A DNA stretch of 64,000 bases, taken from NCBI GenBank assembly GCA_020161855.1, contig JAIUNJ010000010.1, forward strand, positions 1-64,000, written 5' to 3'. Below the pieces are notes generated by a model. It did not search any database and was not told where the DNA came from. It saw only the letters and a list, made by a program, of their open reading frames with translations. A program made the position numbers and the translations under genes. This DNA comes from Pseudomonadota bacterium (lineage in GTDB: Bacteria > Pseudomonadota > Alphaproteobacteria > Rhizobiales > Aestuariivirgaceae). Positions 17,912-29,076 of the stretch are shown here, one piece after another. How positions within the stretch are numbered: position 1 is the stretch's first letter; each line of letters opens with the position of its first letter.

Positions 17912-18667
17912 CTATATCAGCCCTCTCACACCGTCATAGAGAAGCTTGAGCGAGACAAGAAAAAGCGCGACCTCCACGATGCGGAAGAAGAGCTTCTCCG
18001 GCAGCAGCGTCGTCATCTTGTAGCCGGCCCAGGCGCCGAACAAAGCCAGCGGCGCAAGCACCAGACATGTTTTCAGGCTGCTGACATTCACCTGCCCCAG
18101 AAACCAGTAGGGCGGCAGCTTGAGCAGGTTGATGATGGCAAAGGCGATGGTCGAGGTGCCAGCATAGACCATCTTCTCCAGCTTCTGCGGCAGCACATAC
18201 ATCTGGAAGGGTGGCGCCCCTGCATGGGAAACGAAACTGGTGAAGCCGGTGAGTGAGCCCCAGAAAATGCCACGCGGCACATCGGCGGGCCTGGGCTCAA
18301 GCTTGCGGCGCGACTTGAGCAAGGTGTCGATGCAATAAAACAGGCCGATGAGGCCAACGAGCACCAACACGATGTCGTCGTTGGTGTGTGAGGCCAACGC
18401 CCAGCCGACGACAATGCCGATGGCCGAAGCCGGTATGAGGATCTTCAGGTTCCGAAGGTCATACTCTTTGCGATAGAGCCAGAGGCCATACATGTCGCTG
18501 AGAATGTAGAGCGGCAGCATAAGGCCGGCGGCCGCCACAGGTGAAATGGAAAGCGACAAGACCGGCACGGTCAGCATGCCGACGAGCGGCAAGCCACCCT
18601 TGCCGGCTCCCACCAGCAGCGTTGCAACGATGGCCAGAAACCAGAACAGAAAATCGTTTGGCATCAA
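17912..18667 (-). CDS. TSUP family (TauE/SafE) anion exporter
   Basis: A 251-residue membrane protein with about eight helices. It has the TSUP signatures GAGKGGLPLVGMLTVPVL (about 22-39) and, in the second half, GSLTGFTSFVSHAGAPPFQMY. The family moves sulfite, sulfonates or related organic anions. Its start overlaps the stop of the heme-degrading-domain gene by 4 bases (ATGA), so they share a transcript. The substrate cannot be told. Confidence 0.88.
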   Translation of the reverse strand: MMPNDFLFWFLAIVATLLVGAGKGGLPLVGMLTVPVLSLSISPVAAAGLMLPLYILSDMYGLWLYRKEYDLRNLKILIPASAIGIVVGWALASHTNDDIVLVLVGLIGLFYCIDTLLKSRRKLEPRPADVPRGIFWGSLTGFTSFVSHAGAPPFQMYVLPQKLEKMVYAGTSTIAFAIINLLKLPPYWFLGQVNVSSLKTCLVLAPLALFGAWAGYKMTTLLPEKLFFRIVEVALFLVSLKLLYDGVRGLI

Positions 18668-19167
18668 TCGTCTGCGGGCGGGAGCTGAATCTCTTTGAGA
18701 GAGACGTTTAGAAACGCGGCGAGAGCCTCGACAACGAAGCCATGATCCTCACGCTGCGGAATACCCGACACCGTCACAGAGCCAACGACGCCCGTGCCTT
18801 TGATGTGAATGGGAAAACCACCGCCCGCAGGCGCATAGTCGATGGGATTGAGGCCGCGGCTGGCATCGAAGGCATTGCCTGAAAGCCGATACTGCAGTCC
18901 GACGCGATAGGACGCCGCGGCAAAGCGCATGACGGTGTTGACCTTGCGCCTCACCCAATCCGGATTCTCGGATGTGGTGCCCGGCAAGGCCGTGTAGAAA
19001 AGCGGCCGGCCCGCAACGCGGATTTCCATGACCAGCGGCAGCTTCTTCTTTTCGGCAAGCGCACGCATGGACTGGCCGAGCGCCCAGGCATCAGCCTCAT
19101 CGAACTTGCTGAACTGCAAGAGCTCTTCCTGTCGCTTGATCAGCGCGATATCACTCTCAAGACTCAC
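18664..19167 (-). CDS. UPF0303 / heme-degrading domain protein
   Basis: A 167-residue protein of the UPF0303/HbpS-like family. It has the conserved VNTVMRFAAASYRVGLQY region (about 77-93), NPIDYAPAGGGFPIHIKGTGVVGSV, and GIPQREDHGFVVEAL. The family includes heme-binding and flavin-like domains and proteins next to catabolic genes. The enzymatic role is unproven here. It is first of a two-gene unit with the TSUP exporter. Confidence 0.8.
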   Translation of the reverse strand: MSLESDIALIKRQEELLQFSKFDEADAWALGQSMRALAEKKKLPLVMEIRVAGRPLFYTALPGTTSENPDWVRRKVNTVMRFAAASYRVGLQYRLSGNAFDASRGLNPIDYAPAGGGFPIHIKGTGVVGSVTVSGIPQREDHGFVVEALAAFLNVSLKEIQLPPADD

Positions 19168-19209
19168 ACGTCCCTCCCATTTTGTCGGACATAAGCACCG
19201 GAGCGCCCC

Positions 19210-19686
19210 TTGCCGAAAGCCCCAAAGTTGAGACTTCGCTGCATTCCCCTGATGTGCCTGGCGCTGGCGTTCACGGCAGCGTCAGATGCCAAGGCAAAGG
19301 ATTGCCTGGGCGATGGCGCTGTCTACCGCATCGACGGCGCCGAGGGCTTCGAACTCCGCTTCAAGAAGGCCGCGGAGCCCTACGCCGCAAGCGACCTTGA
19401 GGCGGTGCTGGTGACACCGCAGCGCAGCCTCACTTTCTCGATGACCGCATCCAACGGCTACTCGATGAACTACCTGCTGCCCGATGAGGTGAAAGAAGGC
19501 GAGGAAGAGTCCTTCCGGCTCTATGGTTTTGACGAGACGCTTGCCGCGGCCGAGCTTCCGCAATCAGGCCGGCCCGCGCCTCGCTATTTCTTCACACCGG
19601 ATCTGGGCCTCGCCCTCTGGTACGCGGGAGGACAACGCCAGTATCTCCCCGCCGAGATGTGGCGGCTGCAGCCCTGTGGCGGCTGA
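19210..19686 (+). CDS. Exported hypothetical protein, 158 aa
   Basis: A signal peptide (hydrophobic core IPLMCLALAFTAASDAKA) is followed by a mature domain starting DCLGDGAVYRI and ending in LQPCGG. The two Cys near both ends could pair. No ATG lies upstream of the signal core. The frame would start at TTG 19210, or at TTG 19228, which gives a more compact signal. I do not recognise the family. Gly, aromatic and charged residues suggest a small beta-rich periplasmic protein. It ends 3 bases from the convergent amidase. Confidence 0.65.
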   Translation: MPKAPKLRLRCIPLMCLALAFTAASDAKAKDCLGDGAVYRIDGAEGFELRFKKAAEPYAASDLEAVLVTPQRSLTFSMTASNGYSMNYLLPDEVKEGEEESFRLYGFDETLAAAELPQSGRPAPRYFFTPDLGLALWYAGGQRQYLPAEMWRLQPCGG

Positions 19687-19689
19687 CGT

Positions 19690-21096
19690 TCAATATCCCT
19701 TGGGCCGTGCCTTGTGGAAATCAGTGGCCGCCTCATAGGCCGCGCTGACCCGCAGCACCGTGGCATCATCGAACATGCGCCCCACAATCTGCAGGCCCGC
19801 GGGCAGGCCCGCCTTGGTAAAGCCGCAGCCGATGCTTGCCGCAGGTTGCTGCGTGAGATTGAACGGATAGGTGAAGGGCGTCCAGTTCACCCACTTGCCG
19901 CGGTTGTCAGGATCGTCCGGCTGCAACAAACCGGCGCCGAAGGCCGGAACCGGCAGCGATGGTGTCAGCAGCGCATCATACTTCTCCATGAAAAGCCGCA
20001 TCTGCGTGCCCAGTGCACCGCGCGCCTTGTTGGCCTCGAAGATATCCTGCACGGTGATGCCCTTCGCCTGCTCGACGACGTCGGCGAGCGCGGGATCAAG
20101 CAGCGCCTTCTTCTCATCCGGCAACTGGCCGAGAATGCTGCGCGCCCCGGACCACCACAGTGTCCGGAAACAATCTGCAGGATCGGAGAAGCCGGGATCG
20201 ACCTCCTCGATCTTTGCACCAAGCGAGGCCAACACCTTGACGGCCCGCTTCACCAGCTCCGCAATCTCGGGATTGACGTTGACGTAACCCAGCCGTGGCG
20301 AGAAAGCGATGCGCAGGCCCTTCACACCACGCTTCAACACCTTGCTGTAGTCGCGGCCATCATAGGGCAGTGAGAACCAGTCGCGGTTGTCAGGCTGCGC
20401 GATGGCGTTGAGCATGAGTGCCGCATCCTTAACCGTCCGGGTCATCGGGCCGACATGAGCCACCGTACCGAAGGGCGACAAGGGGAAGGCCGGCACACGG
20501 CCGAAGGATGGCTTGTGGCCAAAGGTGCCGGTGAAGCCCGCAGGAATACGGATCGAACCGCCGCCATCGGTACCGATCGCCAACGGTGCATAGCCTGCTG
20601 CAAGGGCTGCCGAGGAGCCCCCCGAAGAACCGCCAGGCGTCGTGTCGGTGTTCCACGGGTTGCGCGTGATGCCGGTAAGCGGCGAGTCGGTGACGCCCTT
20701 CCAGCCGAATTCGGGCGTCGTGGTCAGCCCCAGAAATACGGTGCCTGCCTCGCGCAGCCGCGCCGTGCAGGGTGCATCCTGATCCCAGGCCTGATTGCGG
20801 TCGACGGTCTTCGACCCGCGCGATGTCGGCCAGCCCTTCACCAGAATCAGGTCCTTGATCAGCACCGGCACGCCATCGAGCGGCGACAGGGGCTCGCCCT
20901 TTTTCCAGCGCTTTTCGCTGGCCCGCGCCATGGAGAGAGTCAGTTTTTCGTCGACGAGACTCATGGCGTTGAGGTTTTTTTCGTGGGCGGCGACTTGTGC
21001 CAGACAGGCCTTTGCCACCTCAACGGGAGAAAACTTGCCCTTGCCAAAGCCCTTGGCAAGCTTGCCCGCGGACAGCCAGTGGAGCTCTTTCGACAT
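19690..21096 (-). CDS. Amidase (amidase signature family)
   Basis: A 468-residue AS-family amidase. The Ser-cisSer-Lys triad is visible: Lys in PVLIKDLILVKGWPTSRGS (near 85), the GGSSGGSSAALAAG segment (near 155-168), and the nucleophile region GTDGGGSIRIPA. The start at 21096 (MSKELHWLSA) has AAGGGG upstream and is better than the earlier ATG. The family hydrolyses amides and aryl-acylamides, and the substrate is unknown. The upstream region (21097-21274) is shared with the divergent micro-peptide array. Confidence 0.9.
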   Translation of the reverse strand: MSKELHWLSAGKLAKGFGKGKFSPVEVAKACLAQVAAHEKNLNAMSLVDEKLTLSMARASEKRWKKGEPLSPLDGVPVLIKDLILVKGWPTSRGSKTVDRNQAWDQDAPCTARLREAGTVFLGLTTTPEFGWKGVTDSPLTGITRNPWNTDTTPGGSSGGSSAALAAGYAPLAIGTDGGGSIRIPAGFTGTFGHKPSFGRVPAFPLSPFGTVAHVGPMTRTVKDAALMLNAIAQPDNRDWFSLPYDGRDYSKVLKRGVKGLRIAFSPRLGYVNVNPEIAELVKRAVKVLASLGAKIEEVDPGFSDPADCFRTLWWSGARSILGQLPDEKKALLDPALADVVEQAKGITVQDIFEANKARGALGTQMRLFMEKYDALLTPSLPVPAFGAGLLQPDDPDNRGKWVNWTPFTYPFNLTQQPAASIGCGFTKAGLPAGLQIVGRMFDDATVLRVSAAYEAATDFHKARPKGY

Positions 21097-21182
21097 TGCA
21101 AACCCCTTGTTTTGCACGGTTTTTTGCTACTGAAGCAGAAGCAGCCGTCACAATCACGGGAAAAATGACCGTCCTGTGGCAG

Positions 21183-21219
21183 CTAAACGGCAGATGAATG
21201 ATGCGTTCAGTGTGGGTTC
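21183..21219 (+). promoter_or_regulatory. 37-base array motif, copy 1
   Basis: The segment runs CTAAACG-n-CAGATGAA-n6-GTTCAGTG-n-GGGTTC and recurs with identical spacing at 21697 and 22201, each about 88-97 bases before a micro-peptide start codon. It contains an inverted core TGAAT-GATGC-GTTCA. It is probably an operator or activator site for one shared regulator. The protein is unknown. Confidence 0.7.
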
Positions 21220-21274
21220 CAGCCGGCCCTCCTAGTGTCCTCCCAACATCGAATTCCGAACCAAGGAGGTTCAC

Positions 21275-21466
21275 ATGATCCGCTACACGCTCTTCGTCCT
21301 CGCCGTCGTCGGTTCCGCCGCCACCGCAATCGCCTCGATCGCCCCGCATGACCGCACCGCGATCAACCCGAACAACATCACGGTCGTCGCGAAAAACCAG
21401 GCTTTTCCGGTACTTGGCGCCGTTGAGCTGGACGAATGCCAGATCGAGGACTGCTCCGACGAATAA
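21275..21466 (+). CDS. Small exported peptide, array copy 1 (63 aa)
   Basis: A 63-residue protein with a strong SD (AAGGAGG) and a Sec-like signal (IRYTLFVLAVVGSAATAIASIA). The mature part of about 40 residues has NNITVVAKNQAFP and an acidic two-Cys tail DECQIEDCSDE. It is a close paralogue of the gene at 21785 (only conservative changes), and a more distant one lies at 22298. I do not recognise the family. The paired Cys in an acidic tail suggests a disulfide or metal site, and the product is probably periplasmic or secreted. Confidence 0.75.
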   Translation: MIRYTLFVLAVVGSAATAIASIAPHDRTAINPNNITVVAKNQAFPVLGAVELDECQIEDCSDE

Positions 21467-21504
21467 CTACTTCGCCTGCCCTTCTCAGGAAGGCAGTCGC
21501 CAGG

Positions 21505-21574
21505 AACCGGGGTCCGGTGCGTGACGCTCTGATCAACCCGCCCCCTCGCCAGACGCCATGCGCCGGCCCCGGTT
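21505..21574 (+). ncRNA. Structured 3' element after copy 1
   Basis: AACCGGGG-t-CCGG (21505-21517) pairs with CCGG-CCCCGGTT (21563-21574). The loop contains CTGATCAACCCGCCCCCTCG. The same stem and nearly the same loop recur at 22016-22085, although the sequence between the stem arms has diverged near the 3' side, as expected for a conserved RNA fold. It lies between the peptide stop and a terminator, so it is either a 3' UTR element or a small RNA ending at 21671. Confidence 0.55.
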
Positions 21575-21640
21575 CAAACTCTTCCCTCCCAGGATAGCCC
21601 CCGATCCCCTGCAAACCGATCACCCGCTGTCCGCCCCTGA

Positions 21641-21671
21641 CCCCGGATCTCCTCCGGGGTTTTTCTTTTTC
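21641..21671 (+). terminator. Intrinsic terminator, copy 1
   Basis: CCCCGGA-TCTCC-TCCGGGG is followed by TTTTTCTTTTT. It closes the copy 1 transcript about 175 bases after the peptide stop. Confidence 0.85.
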
Positions 21672-21696
21672 GGGGCCGATTCCGGGCTTTTTGAAC

Positions 21697-21733
21697 CTAA
21701 ACGACAGATGAACAGCCCGTTCAGTGGGGGTTC
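21697..21733 (+). promoter_or_regulatory. 37-base array motif, copy 2
   Basis: Second copy of the motif, with core TGAAC-AGCCC-GTTCA, a perfect 5+5 dyad. It lies 88 bases before the ATG at 21785, just after the copy 1 terminator. Confidence 0.7.
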
Positions 21734-21784
21734 GGACCCGGGATTCTAATTTCTCATCATCGCAATTGAACCAAGGAGGTTCAC

Positions 21785-21976
21785 ATGGTCCGCAACACGC
21801 TTTTCATCCTTGCCATCCTGGGCTCGGCTGCAACTGCCATTGCATCCATCGCCCCCAAGGATCGCACCGCCACCGCTCCCAGCAACATCACCGTGATCGC
21901 CAAGAATCAGGCCTTCCCGATGGTCGGTGCCCTCGAGATCGATGAGTGCCAGGTGGAGGATTGTTCCGACGAATAA
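21785..21976 (+). CDS. Small exported peptide, array copy 2 (63 aa)
   Basis: A tandem paralogue of the gene at 21275, of the same length, with the same SD context (CCAAGGAGGTTCAC), the same signal type and the same tail (DECQVEDCSDE). Differences are conservative, for example NITVIAKNQAFPMVGALEI against NITVVAKNQAFPVLGAVEL. That indicates protein-level selection after duplication rather than a fresh DNA copy. It has its own upstream motif, 3' structured element and terminator. Confidence 0.75.
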   Translation: MVRNTLFILAILGSAATAIASIAPKDRTATAPSNITVIAKNQAFPMVGALEIDECQVEDCSDE

Positions 21977-21982
21977 CAAACT

Positions 21983-22010
21983 CACCTGCTTCACTTCTGG
22001 GAAGCAGGTG
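21983..22010 (+). other. Hairpin just after copy 2 stop
   Basis: CACCTGCTTC pairs with GAAGCAGGTG, a perfect 10-base stem with a short loop, starting 6 bases after the stop. Copy 1 keeps a weaker version (CTGCC/GGCAG at 21476-21496). It may act with the larger downstream stem in one folded 3' RNA. Confidence 0.55.
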
Positions 22011-22015
22011 TTGCG

Positions 22016-22085
22016 AACCGGGGACCGGCGCCTGACGCTCTGTTCAACCCGCCCCCTCGCCAGACTTCAGGTTCCGGCCCCGGTT
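22016..22085 (+). ncRNA. Structured 3' element after copy 2
   Basis: AACCGGGG-a-CCGG pairs with CCGG-CCCCGGTT around a loop that keeps CTGTTCAACCCGCCCCCTCG. Stem and loop core are conserved with 21505-21574, while flanks differ. The tandem, terminator-ended layout resembles multi-copy alphaproteobacterial small RNAs, but a family match cannot be claimed from inspection. Confidence 0.55.
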
Positions 22086-22152
22086 CAAACTTTTTCCCAA
22101 CGAGGCAGCCCCGATCCCCTGCAAACCGATCAACCGCTGTCCCCCGATCAAG

Positions 22153-22185
22153 CCCCGGAGCATCCCTCCGGGGTTTTTCTTTTTT
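22153..22185 (+). terminator. Intrinsic terminator, copy 2
   Basis: CCCCGGAG-CATCC-CTCCGGGG is followed by a long T-rich tract (TTTTTCTTTTTT). It ends the copy 2 transcript. Confidence 0.88.
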
Positions 22186-22200
22186 GCACATTCTGACCAT

Positions 22201-22237
22201 CTAAACGCCAGATGAATGGGGTGTTCAGTGGGGGTTC
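22201..22237 (+). promoter_or_regulatory. 37-base array motif, copy 3
   Basis: Third copy with unchanged element spacing, core TGAAT-GGGGT-GTTCA, 97 bases before the ATG at 22298. Confidence 0.7.
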
Positions 22238-22297
22238 CGGCGCAATCGGCCAATATCACTCTCAAGTTCAACGATTGCATCACACGAGACTCAGACC

Positions 22298-22450
22298 ATG
22301 AAGACCACCCTTCGCCAGATCGCCCTTTCAGCGCTCCTTGCCGTGGGTTTCCTCTCGGCCGGCGCCTTTGCAGCCCAGCATGAGACCGGCTCGGTCATGG
22401 GACAGCAGAACTACACCGTCATCATCAAGCAGGCGCCGACGGCCGCCTGA
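22298..22450 (+). CDS. Small exported peptide, array copy 3 (50 aa)
   Basis: A 50-residue protein with a clear signal peptide (MKTTLRQIALSALLAVGFLS, then AGAFA cleavage). The mature part of about 25 residues ends QQNYTVIIKQAPTAA. This tail aligns with NNITVVAKNQAFP of copies 1 and 2 (pattern N-x-T-V-x-x-K-x-x-A), but the acidic Cys tail is missing. It is placed behind the same 37-base motif, so it looks like a shortened or diverged third member of the array. The SD is weak. Confidence 0.65.
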   Translation: MKTTLRQIALSALLAVGFLSAGAFAAQHETGSVMGQQNYTVIIKQAPTAA

Positions 22451-22496
22451 GCACAACAGAGCAGACAAGGTTTCGCCTCTCTCGTTGGGGGCGAAA

Positions 22497-22551
22497 ACAG
22501 GGGATCAGGCCAGGCTTCCATCGCCCCCAAACGGCTTGGCCTGTCCCCTGT
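22497..22551 (+). other. Long hairpin after array copy 3
   Basis: ACAGGGGATCAGGCCAGGC (22497-22515) pairs with GCTTGGCCTGTCCCCTGT (22534-22551) with one bulge and one mismatch. It occupies the same place relative to copy 3 as the folded elements after copies 1 and 2, but the sequence is unrelated. No T-run follows. Confidence 0.5.
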
Positions 22552-22960
22552 ACTTGTCCGCTTGTCCAGATGTCAGCGACGGCCGGTGTCGAGCTGGGCG
22601 ACAACAGCACCAGAGACAGGATCGGTGACACCCAGCCCTCCGCCCAGGTCTTCAAGGACATGACGGAAGCCATCGAGCATCCCAGTCATAGTTGATCGCG
22701 CCGCCTTCTTGTGGAAGTCGGAGAACTCCTGCTCGCAGCCAGGCTTCACACCCTGAATCGGACGGCACTGTCGGATATCGCCCGCACCGGTTCTTCAGGG
22801 ACGCCGCTTGCGGGTCGTGAAAAGCCCATCATTGTTACCGGTTTCCGGCAATTGCTGGTGGGCCATCCGGAGCCTGGATTTGAGGCACCGGGGGCTGCCC
22901 AATTCCCTTGGAATCGAGGATTTGATCCGCTAGGGAACCGCAAATCGGATTCCCGGACAC
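22552..22960. other. Region before carB without a gene
   Basis: About 410 bases with only short, unconvincing frames. It should hold the carB promoter and leader. No T-box, PyrR site or leader peptide is evident to me. A frame at 22711-22977 runs into carB but lacks an SD and family features. Confidence 0.4.
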
Positions 22961-26350
<3,390 letters not shown>

Positions 26351-26432
26351 GTTCCGCGCCAGGGCAGAGCGCGGTACGAGAAGCCGGGTCTGACAGGCCC
26401 TCTGTACCAAGAACGAAGGAGGAAATACCGAC

Positions 26433-27410
26433 ATGCCACAAGCGACCTTGAAGACTACCACCCTGCAGGGCACCAGCCTCACCATCCCCTCCCTGTGCCT
26501 CGGGATGACAGCAATTGCGGACATGCCGGATACCTATGGCTATGGCGTCAGCGAAGAGCGTGCCCAGGCCACGCTGGCCGCCGTCTTCGATGGGCCGATT
26601 GCCTTCATCGACACCGCCCGCAACTATGGCCTGGGCCGCAGCGAAGAGCTGATCGGCAAGGCAATCAAGACACGTGGTGGCCTGCCCAAGGGTTTTGTGA
26701 TCTCGTCGAAGCTCGACCGCGACATGAGCAACAACCTGTTTGATGGTGGCCAGGCCCGCCGTTCGATTGAGCAAAGCCTCAAAGCGCTCGGTGTTTCCTC
26801 AATTGATCTTCTGCACCTGCACGACCCGGAATACGCCTCGAACCTTTCCGACGTGACCAAGAAGGGTGGCGCAATCGATCAGTTGTTCCGCATGAAGGAA
26901 GAAGGCCTTTGCCGCGCCGTGGGCCTCGCGGCCGGCCGCGTCGACATCATGACACCGCTCATCCGCGACTACCAGTTCGACGCGATCATCAGCCACAACC
27001 GCTACACACTGCTGAACCGCAATGCCCAGGAGATGTTCGAACTCGCGAAATCGAAGGGCACCACCATCCTCAATGCCGCGCCCTATGCCAGCGGCATTCT
27101 CGCCAAGGGTGCCTCCAAGCAGCCGCTTTTTGCCTACATGCCGGCTGACGACGACATCAAGGCGCGCGCCAATGCCATCGAGGCGATCTGTGCCAAGCAT
27201 GGCGTGCCCATGGGGGCCGCAGCCTTGCAGTTCTCCATGCGGGCGCCGCTGGTTGCCTCCACCATTTGCGGCGTGTCGTCGCCGGAACGCGTGCAGCAGA
27301 CGATCGACTGGGCCAACTGGCAAATCCCCGACGCCCTGTGGAAGGAACTTGAGACCGTTCGCTTCGACATGACCGACCCGGAGGCCAACCGGGTCTACCG
27401 TCCGGGTTGA
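26433..27410 (+). CDS. Aldo/keto reductase
   Basis: A 325-residue NADPH-type AKR barrel. It has [15 protein letters not shown], then the catalytic Asp/Tyr segment [18 protein letters not shown] (Tyr near 67), Lys in [19 protein letters not shown] [13 protein letters not shown], and the cofactor end [15 protein letters not shown]. It resembles the sugar or pyridoxal dehydrogenase branch. It lies 82 bases after carB with a good SD (AAGGAGGAAA), so it may be partly co-transcribed, though function in pyrimidine synthesis is unlikely. Confidence 0.88.
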   Translation: MPQATLKTTTLQGTSLTIPSLCLGMTAIADMPDTYGYGVSEERAQATLAAVFDGPIAFIDTARNYGLGRSEELIGKAIKTRGGLPKGFVISSKLDRDMSNNLFDGGQARRSIEQSLKALGVSSIDLLHLHDPEYASNLSDVTKKGGAIDQLFRMKEEGLCRAVGLAAGRVDIMTPLIRDYQFDAIISHNRYTLLNRNAQEMFELAKSKGTTILNAAPYASGILAKGASKQPLFAYMPADDDIKARANAIEAICAKHGVPMGAAALQFSMRAPLVASTICGVSSPERVQQTIDWANWQIPDALWKELETVRFDMTDPEANRVYRPG

Positions 27411-27469
27411 AACAGCCGGGCACCTGCTGCCCCTTGCAAAATCTGCCAAGTTGAGCCACATTAGGGAAT

Positions 27470-27510
27470 ACCCGGCGGGGCGTTGGTGCCCATACGCCGG
27501 GTGTTTTCTT
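27470..27510 (+). terminator. Intrinsic terminator / greA leader hairpin
   Basis: ACCCGGCG (27470-27477) pairs with CGCCGGGT (27495-27502), followed by GTTTTCTT. It ends the aldo/keto reductase transcript, or works as an attenuator in a greA leader, since the greA ATG is 70 bases downstream. Confidence 0.7.
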
Positions 27511-27579
27511 GAATGCGTGCCGCCAACAACGCCCCGGAGACGGGGTCTGCCGGAGGCATGCCAATGGGAAGTTGAGACG

Positions 27580-28053
27580 ATGGAAAAGGTACCGATGACC
27601 GCCGATGGCTATCACGCCATGATTGACGAGGTGAAAATCCTCAAGACGGTCGAACGCCCGCGCATCATCCGCGCCATCGAAGAAGCGCGCGCGCATGGCG
27701 ATCTCTCTGAAAATGCCGAGTATCATGCCGCCAAGGAAGCGCAGGGCTGGAATGAAGCCCGCGTGGCCGAGCTCGAGGACAAGATCTCGCGCGCCGATGT
27801 CATCGATGTGTCCAAGCTTTCGGGCGAGACCGTGAAGTTCGGCGCCAAGGTGACCCTCATCGACGAGGATACAGAGGCCAAGGTTGTCTATCAGATCGTC
27901 GGCGACACCGAAGCCGACGTGAAGAAGGGCCGCATCTCCATCTCGTCTCCCATCGCACGCGCCATCATCGGCAAGAAGAAGGGCGACAGCGTCGAGGTGA
28001 ACACACCTGGCGGCGGTAAGTCCTACGAGATCGACCGCGTTGCCTGGGGCTGA
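27580..28053 (+). CDS. greA: Transcription elongation factor GreA
   Basis: A 157-residue GreA, which rescues backtracked RNA polymerase by stimulating transcript cleavage. The N-terminal coiled-coil carries the acidic tip in [16 protein letters not shown] (about 42-57). The C-terminal FKBP-like domain ends [15 protein letters not shown]. The start at 27580 ([14 protein letters not shown]) matches family length. The longer open frame upstream runs through the terminator hairpin. Confidence 0.96.
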   Translation: MEKVPMTADGYHAMIDEVKILKTVERPRIIRAIEEARAHGDLSENAEYHAAKEAQGWNEARVAELEDKISRADVIDVSKLSGETVKFGAKVTLIDEDTEAKVVYQIVGDTEADVKKGRISISSPIARAIIGKKKGDSVEVNTPGGGKSYEIDRVAWG

Positions 28054-28066
28054 GCCCCTCCTCCCG

Positions 28067-28546
28067 TCACTTCAGTGCTGAAGCGAGTGCCTGGGTGATC
28101 TTCGGGCCGAGCGGCTTTGTCTGGGCTGAAAAGAAGCCGAGATAGCTGCCGTCCCGGCCGAAGAGGTATTTGTGGAAGTTCCAGGCTGGAGCGGCCTCGC
28201 TGCCGGCCTGCTCCACGATCCACTGATAGAGCGGATGTGCAGCCTTGCCCTTGACCACGGTCTTGGCAGCAAGCGGGAAGGTGACGCCGTAGTTCAGCTT
28301 GCAGAAGCTGGCGACATCATCGTTGCTGCCCAGCTCCTGTGCGCCGAAATCATTCGATGGGACACCGACGACCACAAGGCCCTCGCCCTTTCGCGCCTGC
28401 CAGAGCGCTTCCAGATCCTCATACTGCGGCGTGTACCCGCATGCCGATGCGGTATTGACCAGCAACACAACCTTCCCGGCAAACTGCGCCAGCGGCAATG
28501 GCGCGCCATTGATGGCCGTGAGGTCGAAATCATGCAGCGTTGGCAT
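28067..28546 (-). CDS. Glutathione peroxidase (thiol peroxidase type)
   Basis: A 159-residue GPx-family peroxidase. The peroxidatic Cys sits in NTASACGYTPQY (near 36), the Gln/Trp partners in GVPSNDFGAQELGS and WNFHKYLFG. Bacterial members usually reduce hydroperoxides with thioredoxin rather than glutathione. It is convergent with greA and divergent from the universal stress gene, in a redox/stress neighbourhood that includes trxB. Confidence 0.93.
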   Translation of the reverse strand: MPTLHDFDLTAINGAPLPLAQFAGKVVLLVNTASACGYTPQYEDLEALWQARKGEGLVVVGVPSNDFGAQELGSNDDVASFCKLNYGVTFPLAAKTVVKGKAAHPLYQWIVEQAGSEAAPAWNFHKYLFGRDGSYLGFFSAQTKPLGPKITQALASALK

Positions 28547-28593
28547 CGGGGCATTCCTGACTTGTGATCTGAAAGACCGGTTCCCATGTCTGA

Positions 28594-28607
28594 TTGACGT
28601 GGGTCAA
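28594..28607. promoter_or_regulatory. FNR/FixK box upstream of universal stress gene
   Basis: TTGAC-GTGG-GTCAA is a perfect dyad of the FNR/FixK type, 56 bases before the ATG at 28663. Universal stress genes are common FNR-family targets, so activation at low oxygen is likely. Confidence 0.6.
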
Positions 28608-28662
28608 GGCATGTTTGCGCATTCCGGCCCAGATTGTGAAAACCAAGATCAGGAGGCTCCCG

Positions 28663-29073
28663 ATGAAGAAGATTCTCTGCGCCACCGATGGTTCATCGCA
28701 TGGCGATACTGCTGTCCGCTTTGCTGCCCGGCTTTCCAAATTCGAGAATACCCCGCTCACCATTTGCACGGTCAATGTGTTGGCCGGTGGCCTGCGTGGG
28801 CCGCAAATCTACCAGCATACCGATGGTGAAATCTCCAAGCTGCTCAATGATGCCGCCGCCGTGGCCAAGGACGCGGGCGTAAAGGCAGCAAGCGTCGTCG
28901 AGCTCGATGCGCGCGAGATTGCGCCAGCCGTTGTCAGCTATGCCGCCAAGGAAGGTTTTGACCACATCGTCACGGGGACAGGTGATCCGCGTGGCGTGCG
29001 CCGCCTCGTGCTGGGTTCTGTTGCGGCCAGCATCGCCGGTTCGGCGGAATGCGCCGTGACGGTAGCGCGCTGA
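28663..29073 (+). CDS. Universal stress protein (UspA family)
   Basis: A 136-residue single-domain Usp. The start at 28663 (MKKILCATDGSSHGDTAV) has AGGAGG upstream. The ATP-binding loop near the C-terminus reads VTGTGDPRGVRRLVLGSVA, close to the canonical G-x2-G-x9-G-S. It probably binds ATP. The FNR/FixK box suggests a role in oxygen-limited survival. Confidence 0.92.
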   Translation: MKKILCATDGSSHGDTAVRFAARLSKFENTPLTICTVNVLAGGLRGPQIYQHTDGEISKLLNDAAAVAKDAGVKAASVVELDAREIAPAVVSYAAKEGFDHIVTGTGDPRGVRRLVLGSVAASIAGSAECAVTVAR

Positions 29074-29076
29074 CCG

